The translations under genes and the position numbers were made by a program. Below are positions 26,241 through 35,184 of a stretch of DNA of 64,000 bases, piece after piece. The notes under the pieces were generated by a model. The model made no database searches. It was not told where the DNA came from and was given only the letters and a program-made list of their open reading frames with translations. How positions within the stretch are numbered: position 1 is the first letter of the stretch; every line of letters starts with the position of its first letter. The stretch is taken from NCBI RefSeq assembly GCF_016093275.1, contig NZ_JAEDAK010000002.1, positions 186,001 through 250,000 on the forward strand. The letters run 5' to 3'. Source of the DNA: Inhella proteolytica. Lineage in GTDB: Bacteria; Pseudomonadota; Gammaproteobacteria; Burkholderiales; Burkholderiaceae_C.

Positions 26241-27965
26241 ATGCAAGCTGAGCAGCAAACTCCAGAACCCATCTCCCTACTGAGCGGCGCAGCGCGCGTG
26301 CTCGTGAACGCTGGGCGTCTTCAGGCGCGCGCAGCGGAAGATTTGGCCCGCCAGGCCAAGGAAAAGAAGACGACCTTCGTCTCGACGGCGGTTGGCGCTG
26401 GAGCCATTGGCGCCAGTGAATTGGCCTACACGCTGTCTCAGGTGCTGGCAATTCCACTGCTGGACCTGAATGCGATCGATCCGCAGCGACTGCCCAGGGA
26501 CATCCTGGAAGGCAAACTGGCTCAGCAATACCAGGTCGTAGCGCTGGCACGCCGCGGGAACCGCCTCACGATCGGAGGCGCCGATCCCACCGATCAAGAG
26601 GTCGTCGAGCGCATCAAGTTTGCATCGCAATTGCAGTGCGACTGGGTGATCGTCGAGCAAGACAAACTCGCCAAGTTCCTGCAGAACTCCAGCGCCTCGG
26701 CTTCGGAGACCTTGGACAGTTTGGCGGGTGCAGATTTCGATTTCGACATTGCCGAAGAGGACTCCGAAAAGAAGGAAGACGCCCAAGACATGGCGGAGGT
26801 GGAGGACGCACCGGTCGTGCGTTTCCTCCAGAAGATGCTGGTGGATGCAATCAACATGCGCGCGTCCGATCTGCATTTCGAGCCCTACGAATACCACTAT
26901 CGGGTCCGATTCCGTGTGGACGGCGAACTGCGAGAAATTACGCAGCCTCCGATTGCCATCAAGGACAAGCTGGCGTCCCGGATCAAGGTGATCTCGCGCA
27001 TGGATATCGCCGAGCGGCGGGTTCCTCAGGACGGCCGCATGAAATTGAAGTTCGGGGCCAAGGCGATTGATTTCCGTGTCAGCACCTTGCCCACGCTGTT
27101 CGGCGAAAAGATCGTGATTCGTATCTTGGATCCCTCTTCCGCGAAATTGGGCATTGATGCGCTGGGTTACGAGAAAACCGAAAAGGAGCGTCTGCTCCAT
27201 GCCGTGCATCGCCCTTACGGAATGATTTTGGTAACCGGCCCGACCGGTTCCGGCAAGACGGTGTCGCTCTACACCTGCCTGAACATCATGAATCAGCCGG
27301 GTGTAAACATTTCGACGGTGGAGGACCCGGCGGAAATCAACCTTCCCGGCGTGAATCAGGTGAATGTCAACGACAAGGCCGGATTGACTTTTGCGGCTGC
27401 CCTCAAGTCGTTCCTGCGACAGGATCCTGATGTCATCATGGTCGGCGAAATTCGAGATCTTGAAACTGCCGATATCGCGATCAAGGCCGCACAAACCGGT
27501 CACTTGGTGCTGTCAACCCTGCACACCAACGATGCGCCGACCACCCTGACGCGCCTGATGAACATGGGGGTTGCGCCGTTCAATATCGCATCCAGCGTCA
27601 TCCTCATCACTGCTCAACGTCTGGCGCGGCGCCTGTGTGAAAGCTGCAAACAGCCCGCGGAATACCCGATCGACGCCATGTTGAAGGCCGGGTACACCGA
27701 AGAGGAGTTGGATGGAAGTTGGAAGCCCTATCGCGCCGTCGGGTGCTCCGCTTGCAACGCGGGCTACAAGGGGCGCGTGGGCATCTATCAGGTCATGCCT
27801 ATCTCCGAGGAAACGCAGTCCATCATCCTGAATCAAGGCACGGCGCTAGACATCGCACGCCAAGGCCAGAAGGAAGGCGTGCGCGACTTGCGCCAAGCAG
27901 GCCTGCACAAAGTGAAGCTGGGCGTGACCTCTTTGGAAGAGGTGCTTTCGGCCACCAACGAATAG
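26241..27965 (+). CDS. pilB: Type IV pilus extension ATPase PilB
   Basis: A 574-residue hexameric motor ATPase driving pilin polymerisation. The N-terminal MshEN/N1 domain (about 1-170) is followed by the secretion ATPase core: Walker A GPTGSGKT, Asp box, Walker B DPDVIMVGEIRD, His box TGHLVLSTLHTNDA, and a zinc-binding tetracysteine (CESCKQP ... CSACNAGYKGR) characteristic of PilB and GspE, absent in PilT. The ATG at 26241 was preferred to an upstream GTG; neither has a strong ribosome-binding site. pilC and pilD follow in the classical pilBCD order. Confidence 0.97.
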   Translation: MQAEQQTPEPISLLSGAARVLVNAGRLQARAAEDLARQAKEKKTTFVSTAVGAGAIGASELAYTLSQVLAIPLLDLNAIDPQRLPRDILEGKLAQQYQVVALARRGNRLTIGGADPTDQEVVERIKFASQLQCDWVIVEQDKLAKFLQNSSASASETLDSLAGADFDFDIAEEDSEKKEDAQDMAEVEDAPVVRFLQKMLVDAINMRASDLHFEPYEYHYRVRFRVDGELREITQPPIAIKDKLASRIKVISRMDIAERRVPQDGRMKLKFGAKAIDFRVSTLPTLFGEKIVIRILDPSSAKLGIDALGYEKTEKERLLHAVHRPYGMILVTGPTGSGKTVSLYTCLNIMNQPGVNISTVEDPAEINLPGVNQVNVNDKAGLTFAAALKSFLRQDPDVIMVGEIRDLETADIAIKAAQTGHLVLSTLHTNDAPTTLTRLMNMGVAPFNIASSVILITAQRLARRLCESCKQPAEYPIDAMLKAGYTEEELDGSWKPYRAVGCSACNAGYKGRVGIYQVMPISEETQSIILNQGTALDIARQGQKEGVRDLRQAGLHKVKLGVTSLEEVLSATNE

Positions 27966-28010
27966 ACGTATCGCGGTCGCGACTGAACAAGAAGACTCAT
28001 TGGAGAACCG

Positions 28011-29231
28011 ATGGCAACGGCAGCACAGGCCCCGAAGACCGCAGAGCAGGTCTACGAATGGGAAGGCAAAGACCGGAACGGCAAGGTCGTACGGGGTGAG
28101 ACGCGCGCCGCTGGTGAAGCGGTGGTATCCGCACAGTTGCGGCGTCAAGGTGTCATGGTCACCAAGATCAAGAAGCGGCGCACCAGCGGCGGCTCGTCGA
28201 TCAAGCAAAAGGACATCGCGGTCTTCACGCGCCAACTCGCCACCATGATGCGCGCCGGTGTGCCGCTGCTGCAGTCCTTTGACATCGTGGCGCGCGGGTC
28301 GACCAACCCTCGTCTGACGAAACTGCTGAATGACATCCGGCAGGATGTGGAAACCGGCACCAGCCTCTCTGCCGCATTCCGTAAGCACCCCATTTACTTC
28401 GACGCCCTGTACTGCAACTTGGTCGAGGCGGGCGAAGCGGGCGGCATCTTGGAGGCGCTGCTGGAGCGCCTGGCGCTCTACCAGGAAAAAACAGTTGCCA
28501 TCAAAAACAAGATCAAGTCGGCGCTGACCTACCCCATTGCCGTGCTGGTAGTGGCCTTCGTGGTGGTGGCGGTCATCATGATCTTCGTGATTCCGGCCTT
28601 CAAGGAGGTGTTCACGTCCTTCGGCGCCGATCTGCCTGCGCCGACTTTGTTCGTGATTGCCATGTCCGAGTTCTTTGTGTCCTATTGGTGGCTGATCTTT
28701 GGCTCCATCGGCGGCGGCGTGTACTTCTTTCTGCAAACCTGGAAACGCAGCGAGAAGATGCAGAAGACCATGGATCGGCTGCTGCTGAGAGTGCCTGTCT
28801 TTGGCGACCTGCTCTACAAGTCTGCTGTCGCACGCTGGACCCGCACGCTCTCGACCATGTTTGCCGCGGGCGTGCCTCTCGTGGAAGCTTTGGATTCCGT
28901 GGGCGGGGCTTCGGGCAACGCCGTATTTGCAGAGGCAACGGAAAAGATCCAGCGCGAAGTTTCCACCGGCACCTCGCTGACGGCCTCCATGCAAGGCGTG
29001 GGCATTTTCCCCACCATGGTGCTGCAGATGTCCTCGATCGGCGAGGAGTCCGGCTCCCTTGATCACATGCTGGGAAAGGCCGCTGAGTTCTTCGAGGACG
29101 AAGTGGACGAGGCCGTGAAGGCGCTCTCCAGCCTGATGGAGCCTTTCATCATCGTGATCCTTGGCACCATCATCGGCGGCATCGTCGTGTCGATGTACCT
29201 GCCCATCTTCAAGCTCGGCCAGGTGGTCTGA
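28011..29231 (+). CDS. pilC: Type IV pilus inner-membrane platform protein PilC
   Basis: A 406-residue GspF/PilC family protein with two homologous cytoplasmic helical domains (about 70-190 and 275-395), each with the family pattern FTRQLATMMRAGVPLLQS and WTRTLSTMFAAGVPLVEA, and three transmembrane helices near 172-200, 220-245 and 378-400. It lies 45 nt after pilB and abuts pilD. It forms the platform turned by PilB. Confidence 0.97.
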   Translation: MATAAQAPKTAEQVYEWEGKDRNGKVVRGETRAAGEAVVSAQLRRQGVMVTKIKKRRTSGGSSIKQKDIAVFTRQLATMMRAGVPLLQSFDIVARGSTNPRLTKLLNDIRQDVETGTSLSAAFRKHPIYFDALYCNLVEAGEAGGILEALLERLALYQEKTVAIKNKIKSALTYPIAVLVVAFVVVAVIMIFVIPAFKEVFTSFGADLPAPTLFVIAMSEFFVSYWWLIFGSIGGGVYFFLQTWKRSEKMQKTMDRLLLRVPVFGDLLYKSAVARWTRTLSTMFAAGVPLVEALDSVGGASGNAVFAEATEKIQREVSTGTSLTASMQGVGIFPTMVLQMSSIGEESGSLDHMLGKAAEFFEDEVDEAVKALSSLMEPFIIVILGTIIGGIVVSMYLPIFKLGQVV

Positions 29232-30161
29232 GTGCAGATGGATTGGGAGCTGTTGCTGCAATGGTGGGCACTCGGAGTCCTTGGGCTTTGCGTCGGTAGT
29301 TTTCTCAATGTGGTGGCGCACCGTTTACCGCGCATGCTTGAGCGGCGGTGGCTGCTTGATGCGAGTTGGCAGCTGTCTGACTCCGAGGCTGTGCAGCGAG
29401 TGACTTCTTGGGATGCGACACAGGCCAAGGCACTTGCCGCCCAGGCGCATACGGCCGTGTCGGCGCTCGAAGCGGGGCCCACACTGAGTCTGGCGCGCCC
29501 ACGCTCGCGCTGCCCTCAGTGCGGGCATGTTCTGCGCTGGCATGAGAACTTGCCGCTGCTCGGTTGGCTGCGGCTGGGCGGCCGCTGCGCTGCCTGCAAG
29601 GGGCGCATTTCGATGCGCTATCCGCTTGTCGAACTGGGCTGCGGCCTGCTTTTTGCAGCCATTGGCTGGCGTTTCGGCGCCCAGCCGGTTGCCTTGCTGT
29701 GGTGCGTATTCGCCGCCACTTTGCTGGCAGCCTCGCTGGTCGACTGGGACACCACTTTGCTGCCGGACGACATCACCCTGCCCTTGCTGTGGGCCGGCTT
29801 GTTGGCCTCGTGGTGGGGCGTGACGCTTCCACTCCCGGATGCCGTGTTGGGTGCGGCCGCCGGCTACCTGTCACTTTGGAGCGTGTATTGGCTGTTCAAG
29901 CTGGCCACGGGCAAAGAAGGCATGGGTTACGGAGACTTCAAGCTGCTGGCCGCGCTGGGCGCCTGGTTGGGTCCGCACATGCTGCTGCCCATCATCCTGG
30001 GCGCATCGGCGCTGGGAGCGGTGGTCGGCATTGGCATGAAGGTGACCGGCGCTTTGCGTGAGGGTCGCTTCGTGCCTTTTGGCCCTTTCCTTGCCGGCGG
30101 CGGGTTGGTGGTGCTGTTGGCAGGTGCGCCGCGTGTGCTGGGCTGGATGGGCTGGGCCTGA
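29232..30161 (+). CDS. pilD: Prepilin peptidase and N-methyltransferase PilD
   Basis: A 309-residue integral membrane aspartyl protease that cleaves prepilin leaders after Gly and methylates the new N terminus. The zinc-binding cysteine pairs CPQC and CAAC flank the methyltransferase loop, and the two catalytic aspartates are in SLVDWDTTLLPDD and GMGYGDFKLLAA. About eight membrane helices. The frame begins with a GTG directly after the pilC stop; an ATG two codons later is an equally possible start. It should process the pilins encoded at 43-47 kb. Confidence 0.96.
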   Translation: MQMDWELLLQWWALGVLGLCVGSFLNVVAHRLPRMLERRWLLDASWQLSDSEAVQRVTSWDATQAKALAAQAHTAVSALEAGPTLSLARPRSRCPQCGHVLRWHENLPLLGWLRLGGRCAACKGRISMRYPLVELGCGLLFAAIGWRFGAQPVALLWCVFAATLLAASLVDWDTTLLPDDITLPLLWAGLLASWWGVTLPLPDAVLGAAAGYLSLWSVYWLFKLATGKEGMGYGDFKLLAALGAWLGPHMLLPIILGASALGAVVGIGMKVTGALREGRFVPFGPFLAGGGLVVLLAGAPRVLGWMGWA

Positions 30162-30173
30162 AGCGAAGCCAGC

Positions 30174-30797
30174 ATGCACATTGGGCTGACGGGCGGCATC
30201 GCCAGCGGCAAGAGCACGGTGGCGTCTTGGTGGAAAGCCCGGGGCGCACTCTTAGTCGACACCGACGCCTTGGCTCGGGAGCTGACGCAGGCCGGGGGTG
30301 AGGCACTGCCTGCCATCGTCCAACGCTTCGGTAGCTCGGTACTGCACCCCGAGCTCGGCCTGGATCGCGCGCAACTGCGGCAGCTGGTTCTGAGCCACGA
30401 AGGAGCGCGGCGTGATCTCGAGGCGATCCTTCATCCGCTCATTCAGGCGCGCGCGGCGGCGCAGGCCGCGCCAGCCCAGGCTGACGGCCGGCCGATCGTG
30501 TTCGACGTACCACTGCTGGTGGAAAGTCGCGCCTGGCGCTGCCAGGTGGATCGTGTGCTGCTGATTGACTGTGACGAAGCCGTGCAATTGCAGCGGGGCA
30601 GCGCCCGACCCGGTTGGACCGTGGCCCAGGTCCAGGCGATCATGGCGGCGCAGGCCAGCCGCGCGCAGCGCCGCGCGGCCGCCGACGCCACGTTGGACAA
30701 CAGCCGGCTCAGCCTGGAGCAACTGCACCAATCGTTGCAAGCAGTCGCCGTCCACTGGGGAATTCGCCAGTGGCCTGTGGAAGAATCGCGCCCCTGA
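30174..30797 (+). CDS. coaE: Dephospho-CoA kinase
   Basis: A 207-residue P-loop kinase for the last step of coenzyme A synthesis. The Walker A motif is GLTGGIASGKST at residues 4-15, followed by DTDALAREL, the LID-region arginine segment, and IVFDVPLLVES typical of CoaE. The pilD-coaE-zapD-yacG order is conserved in many beta- and gammaproteobacteria. It starts 12 nt after pilD. Confidence 0.96.
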   Translation: MHIGLTGGIASGKSTVASWWKARGALLVDTDALARELTQAGGEALPAIVQRFGSSVLHPELGLDRAQLRQLVLSHEGARRDLEAILHPLIQARAAAQAAPAQADGRPIVFDVPLLVESRAWRCQVDRVLLIDCDEAVQLQRGSARPGWTVAQVQAIMAAQASRAQRRAAADATLDNSRLSLEQLHQSLQAVAVHWGIRQWPVEESRP

Positions 30798-30811
30798 AAT
30801 CAGGGTCGGCT

Positions 30812-31564
30812 GTGCTGCTCTACGAGTTCCCTTTAAACGAAACCATCCGCACCCTGCTCCGGCTCGAACACCTGTTCGATCGCCTGGCTCAGCTGGCGGC
30901 ACGCGATTCCGCGCTTGACCACCACTTCGCTCTGACCACGCTGTTCGAGGTGGTGGAGGTGGCGGCGCGCTCCGACCTCAAGGGCGAACTGCTCAAGGAA
31001 CTCGAGCGCCACAAGCAGCAGCTCAATGCCTACCGGGGTAACCCAGCAGTGTCCGAAGAGGCCTTGCTGGCCGTATTGCGGCGCGTTGAAGACGCGATTG
31101 CTTCCTTGCAGGCCCTGCCGGGCAAGCCCGGCGCGTCGCTGGCCAGCTGCGAAATGCTGAGCGGCTTGCGCAGCCGCATTGCCGTCCCCGGCGGCACCTG
31201 TGAATTCGATCTGCCGGCGTACCACGCTTGGCAGCAGCTGCCACCCCAGATCCGCCAGCCGCAGCTGCTGGGTTGGATGGACTCCGTGCTGCCGGTGGCG
31301 CAGGCGGTCAGCCTGCTGCTGGAGCTGCTGCGCCAGACCGGTGTCCCTCAAAAAGTGGCGGCGCAGGGCGGGCAATTTCAGCAGACGCTGAACGCCAGCC
31401 GCTCGCACCAGTTGCTACGCTTGCGCATCGACCCCGCGCTGGGCCTGGTGCCAGAGATCAGCGGTCACCGGCTGATGGTTTCGATCCGCCTGCTGCGCGA
31501 GGAAGAAGGCCGTTGGCGCGCCGCCCGCGACGATGCCAGTTTTGAGCTGAGCCTGTGCACATGA
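30812..31564 (+). CDS. zapD: Cell division protein ZapD
   Basis: A 250-residue FtsZ-associated protein that bundles FtsZ filaments at the Z ring. The N terminus LLYEFPLNETIRTLLRLEHLF and the central TCEFDLPAYHAWQQLP and NASRSHQLLRLRID blocks are diagnostic of the family. The start is a GTG, the only start codon that keeps the conserved N terminus; a GTCGG/AGGG-like ribosome-binding site precedes it. Its stop overlaps the yacG ATG by 4 nt. Confidence 0.94.
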   Translation: MLLYEFPLNETIRTLLRLEHLFDRLAQLAARDSALDHHFALTTLFEVVEVAARSDLKGELLKELERHKQQLNAYRGNPAVSEEALLAVLRRVEDAIASLQALPGKPGASLASCEMLSGLRSRIAVPGGTCEFDLPAYHAWQQLPPQIRQPQLLGWMDSVLPVAQAVSLLLELLRQTGVPQKVAAQGGQFQQTLNASRSHQLLRLRIDPALGLVPEISGHRLMVSIRLLREEEGRWRAARDDASFELSLCT

Positions 31565-31761
31565 GCACTTCGCCGCCCACCCGCACGGTGCCCTGCCCAA
31601 CCTGCAGGCAACCGGCACTCTTCAGCCCTGAAAACCGCTGGCGCCCGTTTTGCAGCGTGCGCTGCCGCGAGATCGACCTCGGCGCCTGGGGCGATGAGCG
31701 CTTTCGTGTGCCAGCGGCGCCCAGTTCGGCCGACGAGGACGACGCGCTTCAGCCCGACTGA
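31561..31761 (+). CDS. yacG: DNA gyrase inhibitor YacG, zinc-binding
   Basis: A 66-residue protein with the four-cysteine zinc site C-P-T-C ... C-S-V-R-C (CPTCRQPALFSPENRWRPFCS) that binds GyrB in E. coli, followed by IDLGAWGDERFRVP. The size and motif are standard for YacG. It shares 4 nt with zapD, and its last 13 nt overlap the convergent HAD hydrolase gene. Confidence 0.94.
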   Translation: MSTSPPTRTVPCPTCRQPALFSPENRWRPFCSVRCREIDLGAWGDERFRVPAAPSSADEDDALQPD

Positions 31762-32375
31762 GTCAACAGGCCGCGCGCGAGCAGCTGCGTGCGAAGCGCC
31801 TCTGCGCTGGTGAACAGCTCTGCCTCCCAGCCGCAATGGCGCGCAGCCTCCACATTGACGGGGTGGTCGTCAATGAGCAGGCATTCGTGGGCCGGCCGGC
31901 CGAATCGCTGTGCCGCACGGGCGAACAGGGCCACGTCGGGCTTGCACAGGCGCTCGCGGCTGGAGAACACGCCGTCGGCGAACCACTGCCCCAACGGGTA
32001 GTTCGCCTCCAACCAGCTCACGAAGGGAGTGGGCATGTTGGAGAGAAACACAGGCCGGTGGCCCGCCCCACGCAGCTCCTGCACCAATGCCACCGTCTCG
32101 GGCTGGGGCACCAGCTCTTCGGGCACCGCGGCGAGCAGCGCTTCCATCTCTTCGGCCGCCCAGCCAGTGCGAATGCACACGGCTTCAATCAGCCCTGCCG
32201 CATCCAGCAGGCCTTGATCAAAATGGCCCCAGTCGCCCTGGTAGGACTGGAACAGGGCCTGCACCGTGGCCTCCAGCTCGGCGCCGGTGCGGGCTCGCTG
32301 AGGCCAAACCTTGGCCACAAGCCGGGCCGGCCGCCAGCGAAACACCACCCCTCCAAAGTCGAAAACCGGCAGCAT
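31749..32375 (-). CDS. HAD-IA hydrolase, YihX-like sugar phosphatase
   Basis: A 208-residue haloacid-dehalogenase-like phosphatase. Motif I is FDFGGVV, with nucleophile Asp6 but Gly at the usual second Asp position, as in the YihX alpha-D-glucose-1-phosphatase subgroup (DLGNV). Motif II is LSNMP, motif III CKPD, motif IV LIDDHPVN. The start overlaps the pgi stop by one base (TGATG), so it is co-translated with glucose-6-phosphate isomerase, which fits a role in hexose phosphate metabolism (inference). I chose ATG 32375 over the TTG one codon upstream. Confidence 0.85.
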   Translation of the reverse strand: MLPVFDFGGVVFRWRPARLVAKVWPQRARTGAELEATVQALFQSYQGDWGHFDQGLLDAAGLIEAVCIRTGWAAEEMEALLAAVPEELVPQPETVALVQELRGAGHRPVFLSNMPTPFVSWLEANYPLGQWFADGVFSSRERLCKPDVALFARAAQRFGRPAHECLLIDDHPVNVEAARHCGWEAELFTSAEALRTQLLARGLLTQSG

Positions 32376-33982
32376 CAAGCACGGACCCAGCGCAGCGCGG
32401 CGGCCGTCGAGCCGTCCAGCCCGTGCACATCGCCACTATCAAGCCGCGGCAGCAGCTGGCTGCACAAGGCTTTGCCGAGTTCAACGCCCCATTGGTCAAA
32501 GCTATTGATGCCCCATACCGCGCCGCTGACGAACACGCGGTGTTCGTACAGCGCAATCAGCGCCCCCAGGCTGTGCGCATCCAATTGCTCCAGCAAGATC
32601 AAGCTGCTCGGCCGGTTGCCTGGAAAGCTGCGGTGCCGTGCCAATGCATCTGCCGCCAGCTGCGGGTTGGCCGTGGGCGCCTTCTCGCCCAAGGCCTCAT
32701 CGAAACGCTTGCCCTGCATCAGTGCCTGCGCCTGCGCAATGCCATTGGCCAGGAGCTTGCGGTGCTGGTCCGCCAGGCGCGCCGCCAGCGCGGGCGGAGG
32801 CTGGAAGCCGTAGCGGGGCTGGCGCACCAGGATGAACTCCACCGGCACGGTCTCCGTCCCCTGATGCAGCATTTGGAAGTAGGCGTGCTGGCCGTTCGTG
32901 CCGGCCTCCCCCCAGACCACCGGCGAGGTGGCGAAGGTCAGTGGGTTGCCTTCACGATCGACGCACTTGCCATTGCTCTCCATCTCCAGTTGCTGCAAGT
33001 ACGCCGGTAGCCGCCGCAGCCCCTGGTGGTAGGGCGCCACCGAGCGGCTGGAAAAGCCCAGGAAGTTCCGGTACCAGACGTCCAGCAGGCCCATCAGCAC
33101 GGGCAGATTGCGCTCGGCCGGTGCTTCCGCGAAATGCCGATCCATGGCGTGCGCGCCCGCCAGCAGCGCACGGAAACGCTCTGCGCCGATGGCAATGGCC
33201 AGCGGCAGGCCAATCACCGACCAGAGCGAATAGCGACCGCCCACCCAGTCCCAGAATCCGAACACCGACTCGATGCCAAAGGCCTGCGCCGCCTCGCGGT
33301 TGCTGCTGGTTGCCGCGAAATGCCGCGCCAGTTCCGTTCCGCCGGCCGCCAGGAACCAGGCCTTGGCGGCCTCGGCATTGGCCAGCGTCTCCTGGGTGGT
33401 GAAGGTCTTGGATGCAACGATGAAGAGCGTGGTCTGCGGCTGCAATTGGGGCAGCACGGCGGCCAGGTCCTGACCGTCCACATTGGAAACAAAGTGCAGG
33501 CGCAAGTGCGGTGGCAAGTCGGCCTGGAGGGCCTGCACGGCCATGGCGGGCCCGAGATCGCTGCCGCCAATGCCGATGTGCACCACGTCGCGGATGCCAC
33601 TCGCCCGTACCTGCTCGGCAAAGCCCAGCATGCGCTCCAGCGCCTGTTGCACTTCGTCGTTGAATGGGGTCGGAGCACCCGCAGGCGCCCGCAAGGCCGT
33701 GTGCAGCACGGCGCGCCCTTCAGTGTTGTTGATGGCCTCACCTCGCAGCATGGCGTCGCGCTGTGCCAGCACCTCCGCCTGCTCGGCCAGGCGCAGCAGG
33801 CCGCTCCACACCGCCTCGTCCCACAGGTTCTTGGAGAGATCCACCCGCACACCCGCAGCCTCGAACTGCCAGCGCTGCGCGCGTGCGCTGTCCTGCTGAA
33901 AGGCCGCACGCAAATCGAGCGACCAGGACTCGCGCAGTTTCTGCAGTTCGCCCCAGGCAGGCAGCCGATCGGCGCGGGTCAT
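32375..33982 (-). CDS. pgi: Glucose-6-phosphate isomerase
   Basis: A 535-residue isomerase linking glucose 6-phosphate and fructose 6-phosphate. Diagnostic segments are VVHIGIGGSDLGPAM, the phosphate-binding ASKTFTTQET, the catalytic-Glu region MESNGK, and WGEAGTNGQHAYFQMLHQG. Length is standard for the bacterial long form. Its ATG overlaps the tal stop by one base and its stop overlaps the HAD gene start, giving a tal-pgi-HAD operon. The divergently located zwf lies about 3 kb away. Confidence 0.97.
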   Translation of the reverse strand: MTRADRLPAWGELQKLRESWSLDLRAAFQQDSARAQRWQFEAAGVRVDLSKNLWDEAVWSGLLRLAEQAEVLAQRDAMLRGEAINNTEGRAVLHTALRAPAGAPTPFNDEVQQALERMLGFAEQVRASGIRDVVHIGIGGSDLGPAMAVQALQADLPPHLRLHFVSNVDGQDLAAVLPQLQPQTTLFIVASKTFTTQETLANAEAAKAWFLAAGGTELARHFAATSSNREAAQAFGIESVFGFWDWVGGRYSLWSVIGLPLAIAIGAERFRALLAGAHAMDRHFAEAPAERNLPVLMGLLDVWYRNFLGFSSRSVAPYHQGLRRLPAYLQQLEMESNGKCVDREGNPLTFATSPVVWGEAGTNGQHAYFQMLHQGTETVPVEFILVRQPRYGFQPPPALAARLADQHRKLLANGIAQAQALMQGKRFDEALGEKAPTANPQLAADALARHRSFPGNRPSSLILLEQLDAHSLGALIALYEHRVFVSGAVWGINSFDQWGVELGKALCSQLLPRLDSGDVHGLDGSTAAALRWVRA

Positions 33983-34926
33983 CAACGCGCTCCTTCGATC
34001 AGGCGCTCCAGCTTGACCGCATCGGCCGCAAACAGGCGGATGCCCTCGGCGAGCTTCTCGGTTGCCATCGCGTCCTCGTTCAGTGCATAGCGGAAGCCCG
34101 CTTCGTCGAAGTGCACCGCGGGCTCCACCGCCTCCGGGCCGGCCTCAAGCTGACGCACCAGGGGCTGCTCCAGCGCCTGCAACTGCGCCAGCAGTTCGGG
34201 CGCGATGGTCAGCAGGTCGCACCCTGCCAAGGCCTGGATCTGCCCGACATTGCGGAAGCTCGCCCCCATGACCTCGGTGTCAATGCCGTGCTGCTTGAAG
34301 TAGCGGTAGATGCGGGCGACGGAACGCACCCCAGGGTCGTTGGCGCCCGCGTGTTCGGCTTCCACCCAGGCCGCACCGGCGCTCTTCTTGTACCAGTCGT
34401 AAATGCGCCCGACGAAGGGCGAGATCAACGTGATGCCCGCGGCACCGCAGGCCACCGCTTGGCAGAAGGCGAACAGCAGGGTCAGGTTGCAGTGGATGCC
34501 GTCGCGCTCCAGTTCCGCTGCAGCCTGGATGCCCTCCCAAGTCGACGCGATCTTGATGAGCACGCGATCGCGTCCAACTCCCTGTGCTTCATACAAACCC
34601 ATCAGATGGCGCGCGCGGGCGACGGTCGCCGCCCGGTCGAAGGACAGGCGCGCGTCCACCTCGGTCGACACCCGCCCGGGGATGTGCTTGAGGATTTCCA
34701 AGCCGAAACGCACCAGCACCTGATCGACCTGCTCGGCCATCGACGCGTCGCGATGCGCCGCCACCGTCTCACTCAGCAGCGGCGCGTACTCGGTCTGCTG
34801 CACCGCCTTCAGGATCAGCGAGGGATTGGTCGTGGCATCCCGCGGCGCGAACTGGGCGATCTGCAGGAAGTTGCCGGTGTCCGCCACCACGGTGGTGAAC
34901 TGCTTGAGTTGTTCCAACTGATTCAT
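33982..34926 (-). CDS. tal: Transaldolase, TalB type
   Basis: A 314-residue class I aldolase-type transaldolase of the non-oxidative pentose phosphate pathway. The Schiff-base lysine is Lys125 in [12 protein letters not shown], and [16 protein letters not shown] and the [15 protein letters not shown] segment are the standard signatures. The ATG at 34926 follows a CAAGGTTC-type leader; upstream codons would add an unrelated 15-residue tail. First gene of tal-pgi-HAD. Two palindromes lie upstream, between it and the divergent protease gene. Confidence 0.96.
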   Translation of the reverse strand: MNQLEQLKQFTTVVADTGNFLQIAQFAPRDATTNPSLILKAVQQTEYAPLLSETVAAHRDASMAEQVDQVLVRFGLEILKHIPGRVSTEVDARLSFDRAATVARARHLMGLYEAQGVGRDRVLIKIASTWEGIQAAAELERDGIHCNLTLLFAFCQAVACGAAGITLISPFVGRIYDWYKKSAGAAWVEAEHAGANDPGVRSVARIYRYFKQHGIDTEVMGASFRNVGQIQALAGCDLLTIAPELLAQLQALEQPLVRQLEAGPEAVEPAVHFDEAGFRYALNEDAMATEKLAEGIRLFAADAVKLERLIEGAR

Positions 34927-34999
34927 GCTGAACCTTGTGTTGAGGCAAAAGGGCCGGTGCGGGCCAGCCACGCGGCAGCGTGTAGCGGCGTCCTCGGCC

Positions 35000-35014
35000 G
35001 TAACGGGTTGTTAC
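35000..35014. promoter_or_regulatory. Inverted repeat GTAAC-N5-GTTAC in the tal/protease divergent region
   Basis: Perfect 5-bp arms, GTAAC and GTTAC, are separated by GGGTT. The site is 74 bp before tal and about 170 bp before the protease. It resembles the HexR half-site (GTAA/TTAC), but the arms are two bases further apart than in the consensus, so identity as a HexR site is doubtful. Confidence 0.3.
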
Positions 35015-35030
35015 TAACAGGGAAGGTCCC

Positions 35031-35046
35031 TCCCCATATTTGGGGA
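35031..35046. promoter_or_regulatory. Perfect palindrome TCCCCA-TATT-TGGGGA upstream of the protease
   Basis: Two perfect 6-bp arms around a 4-bp AT centre, about 140 bp before the subtilase ATG in a 258-bp divergent region. There is no U-tract on either strand, so an operator is more likely than a terminator. The binding protein is unknown. Confidence 0.35.
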
Positions 35047-35184
35047 GACGCCTTAGCCAAATGCGAAGCGAGGTTTCTAAAGTCACCCCCCACGCAAGGC
35101 GCAGTAACCGAATGTTCGGATGTGGCCGGCAGCCAGCGCGGGTCGTGCGACCCCATTCCTTCCTTCAGTTCGAAAGTGCGTTTC

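Noticed and set aside
35000-35014. GTAAC-N5-GTTAC as a HexR operator for tal-pgi
   Set aside because: The GTAA and TTAC cores are 7 bases apart, not the 5 of the HexR consensus and of the zwf site. Kept only as an unassigned palindrome.
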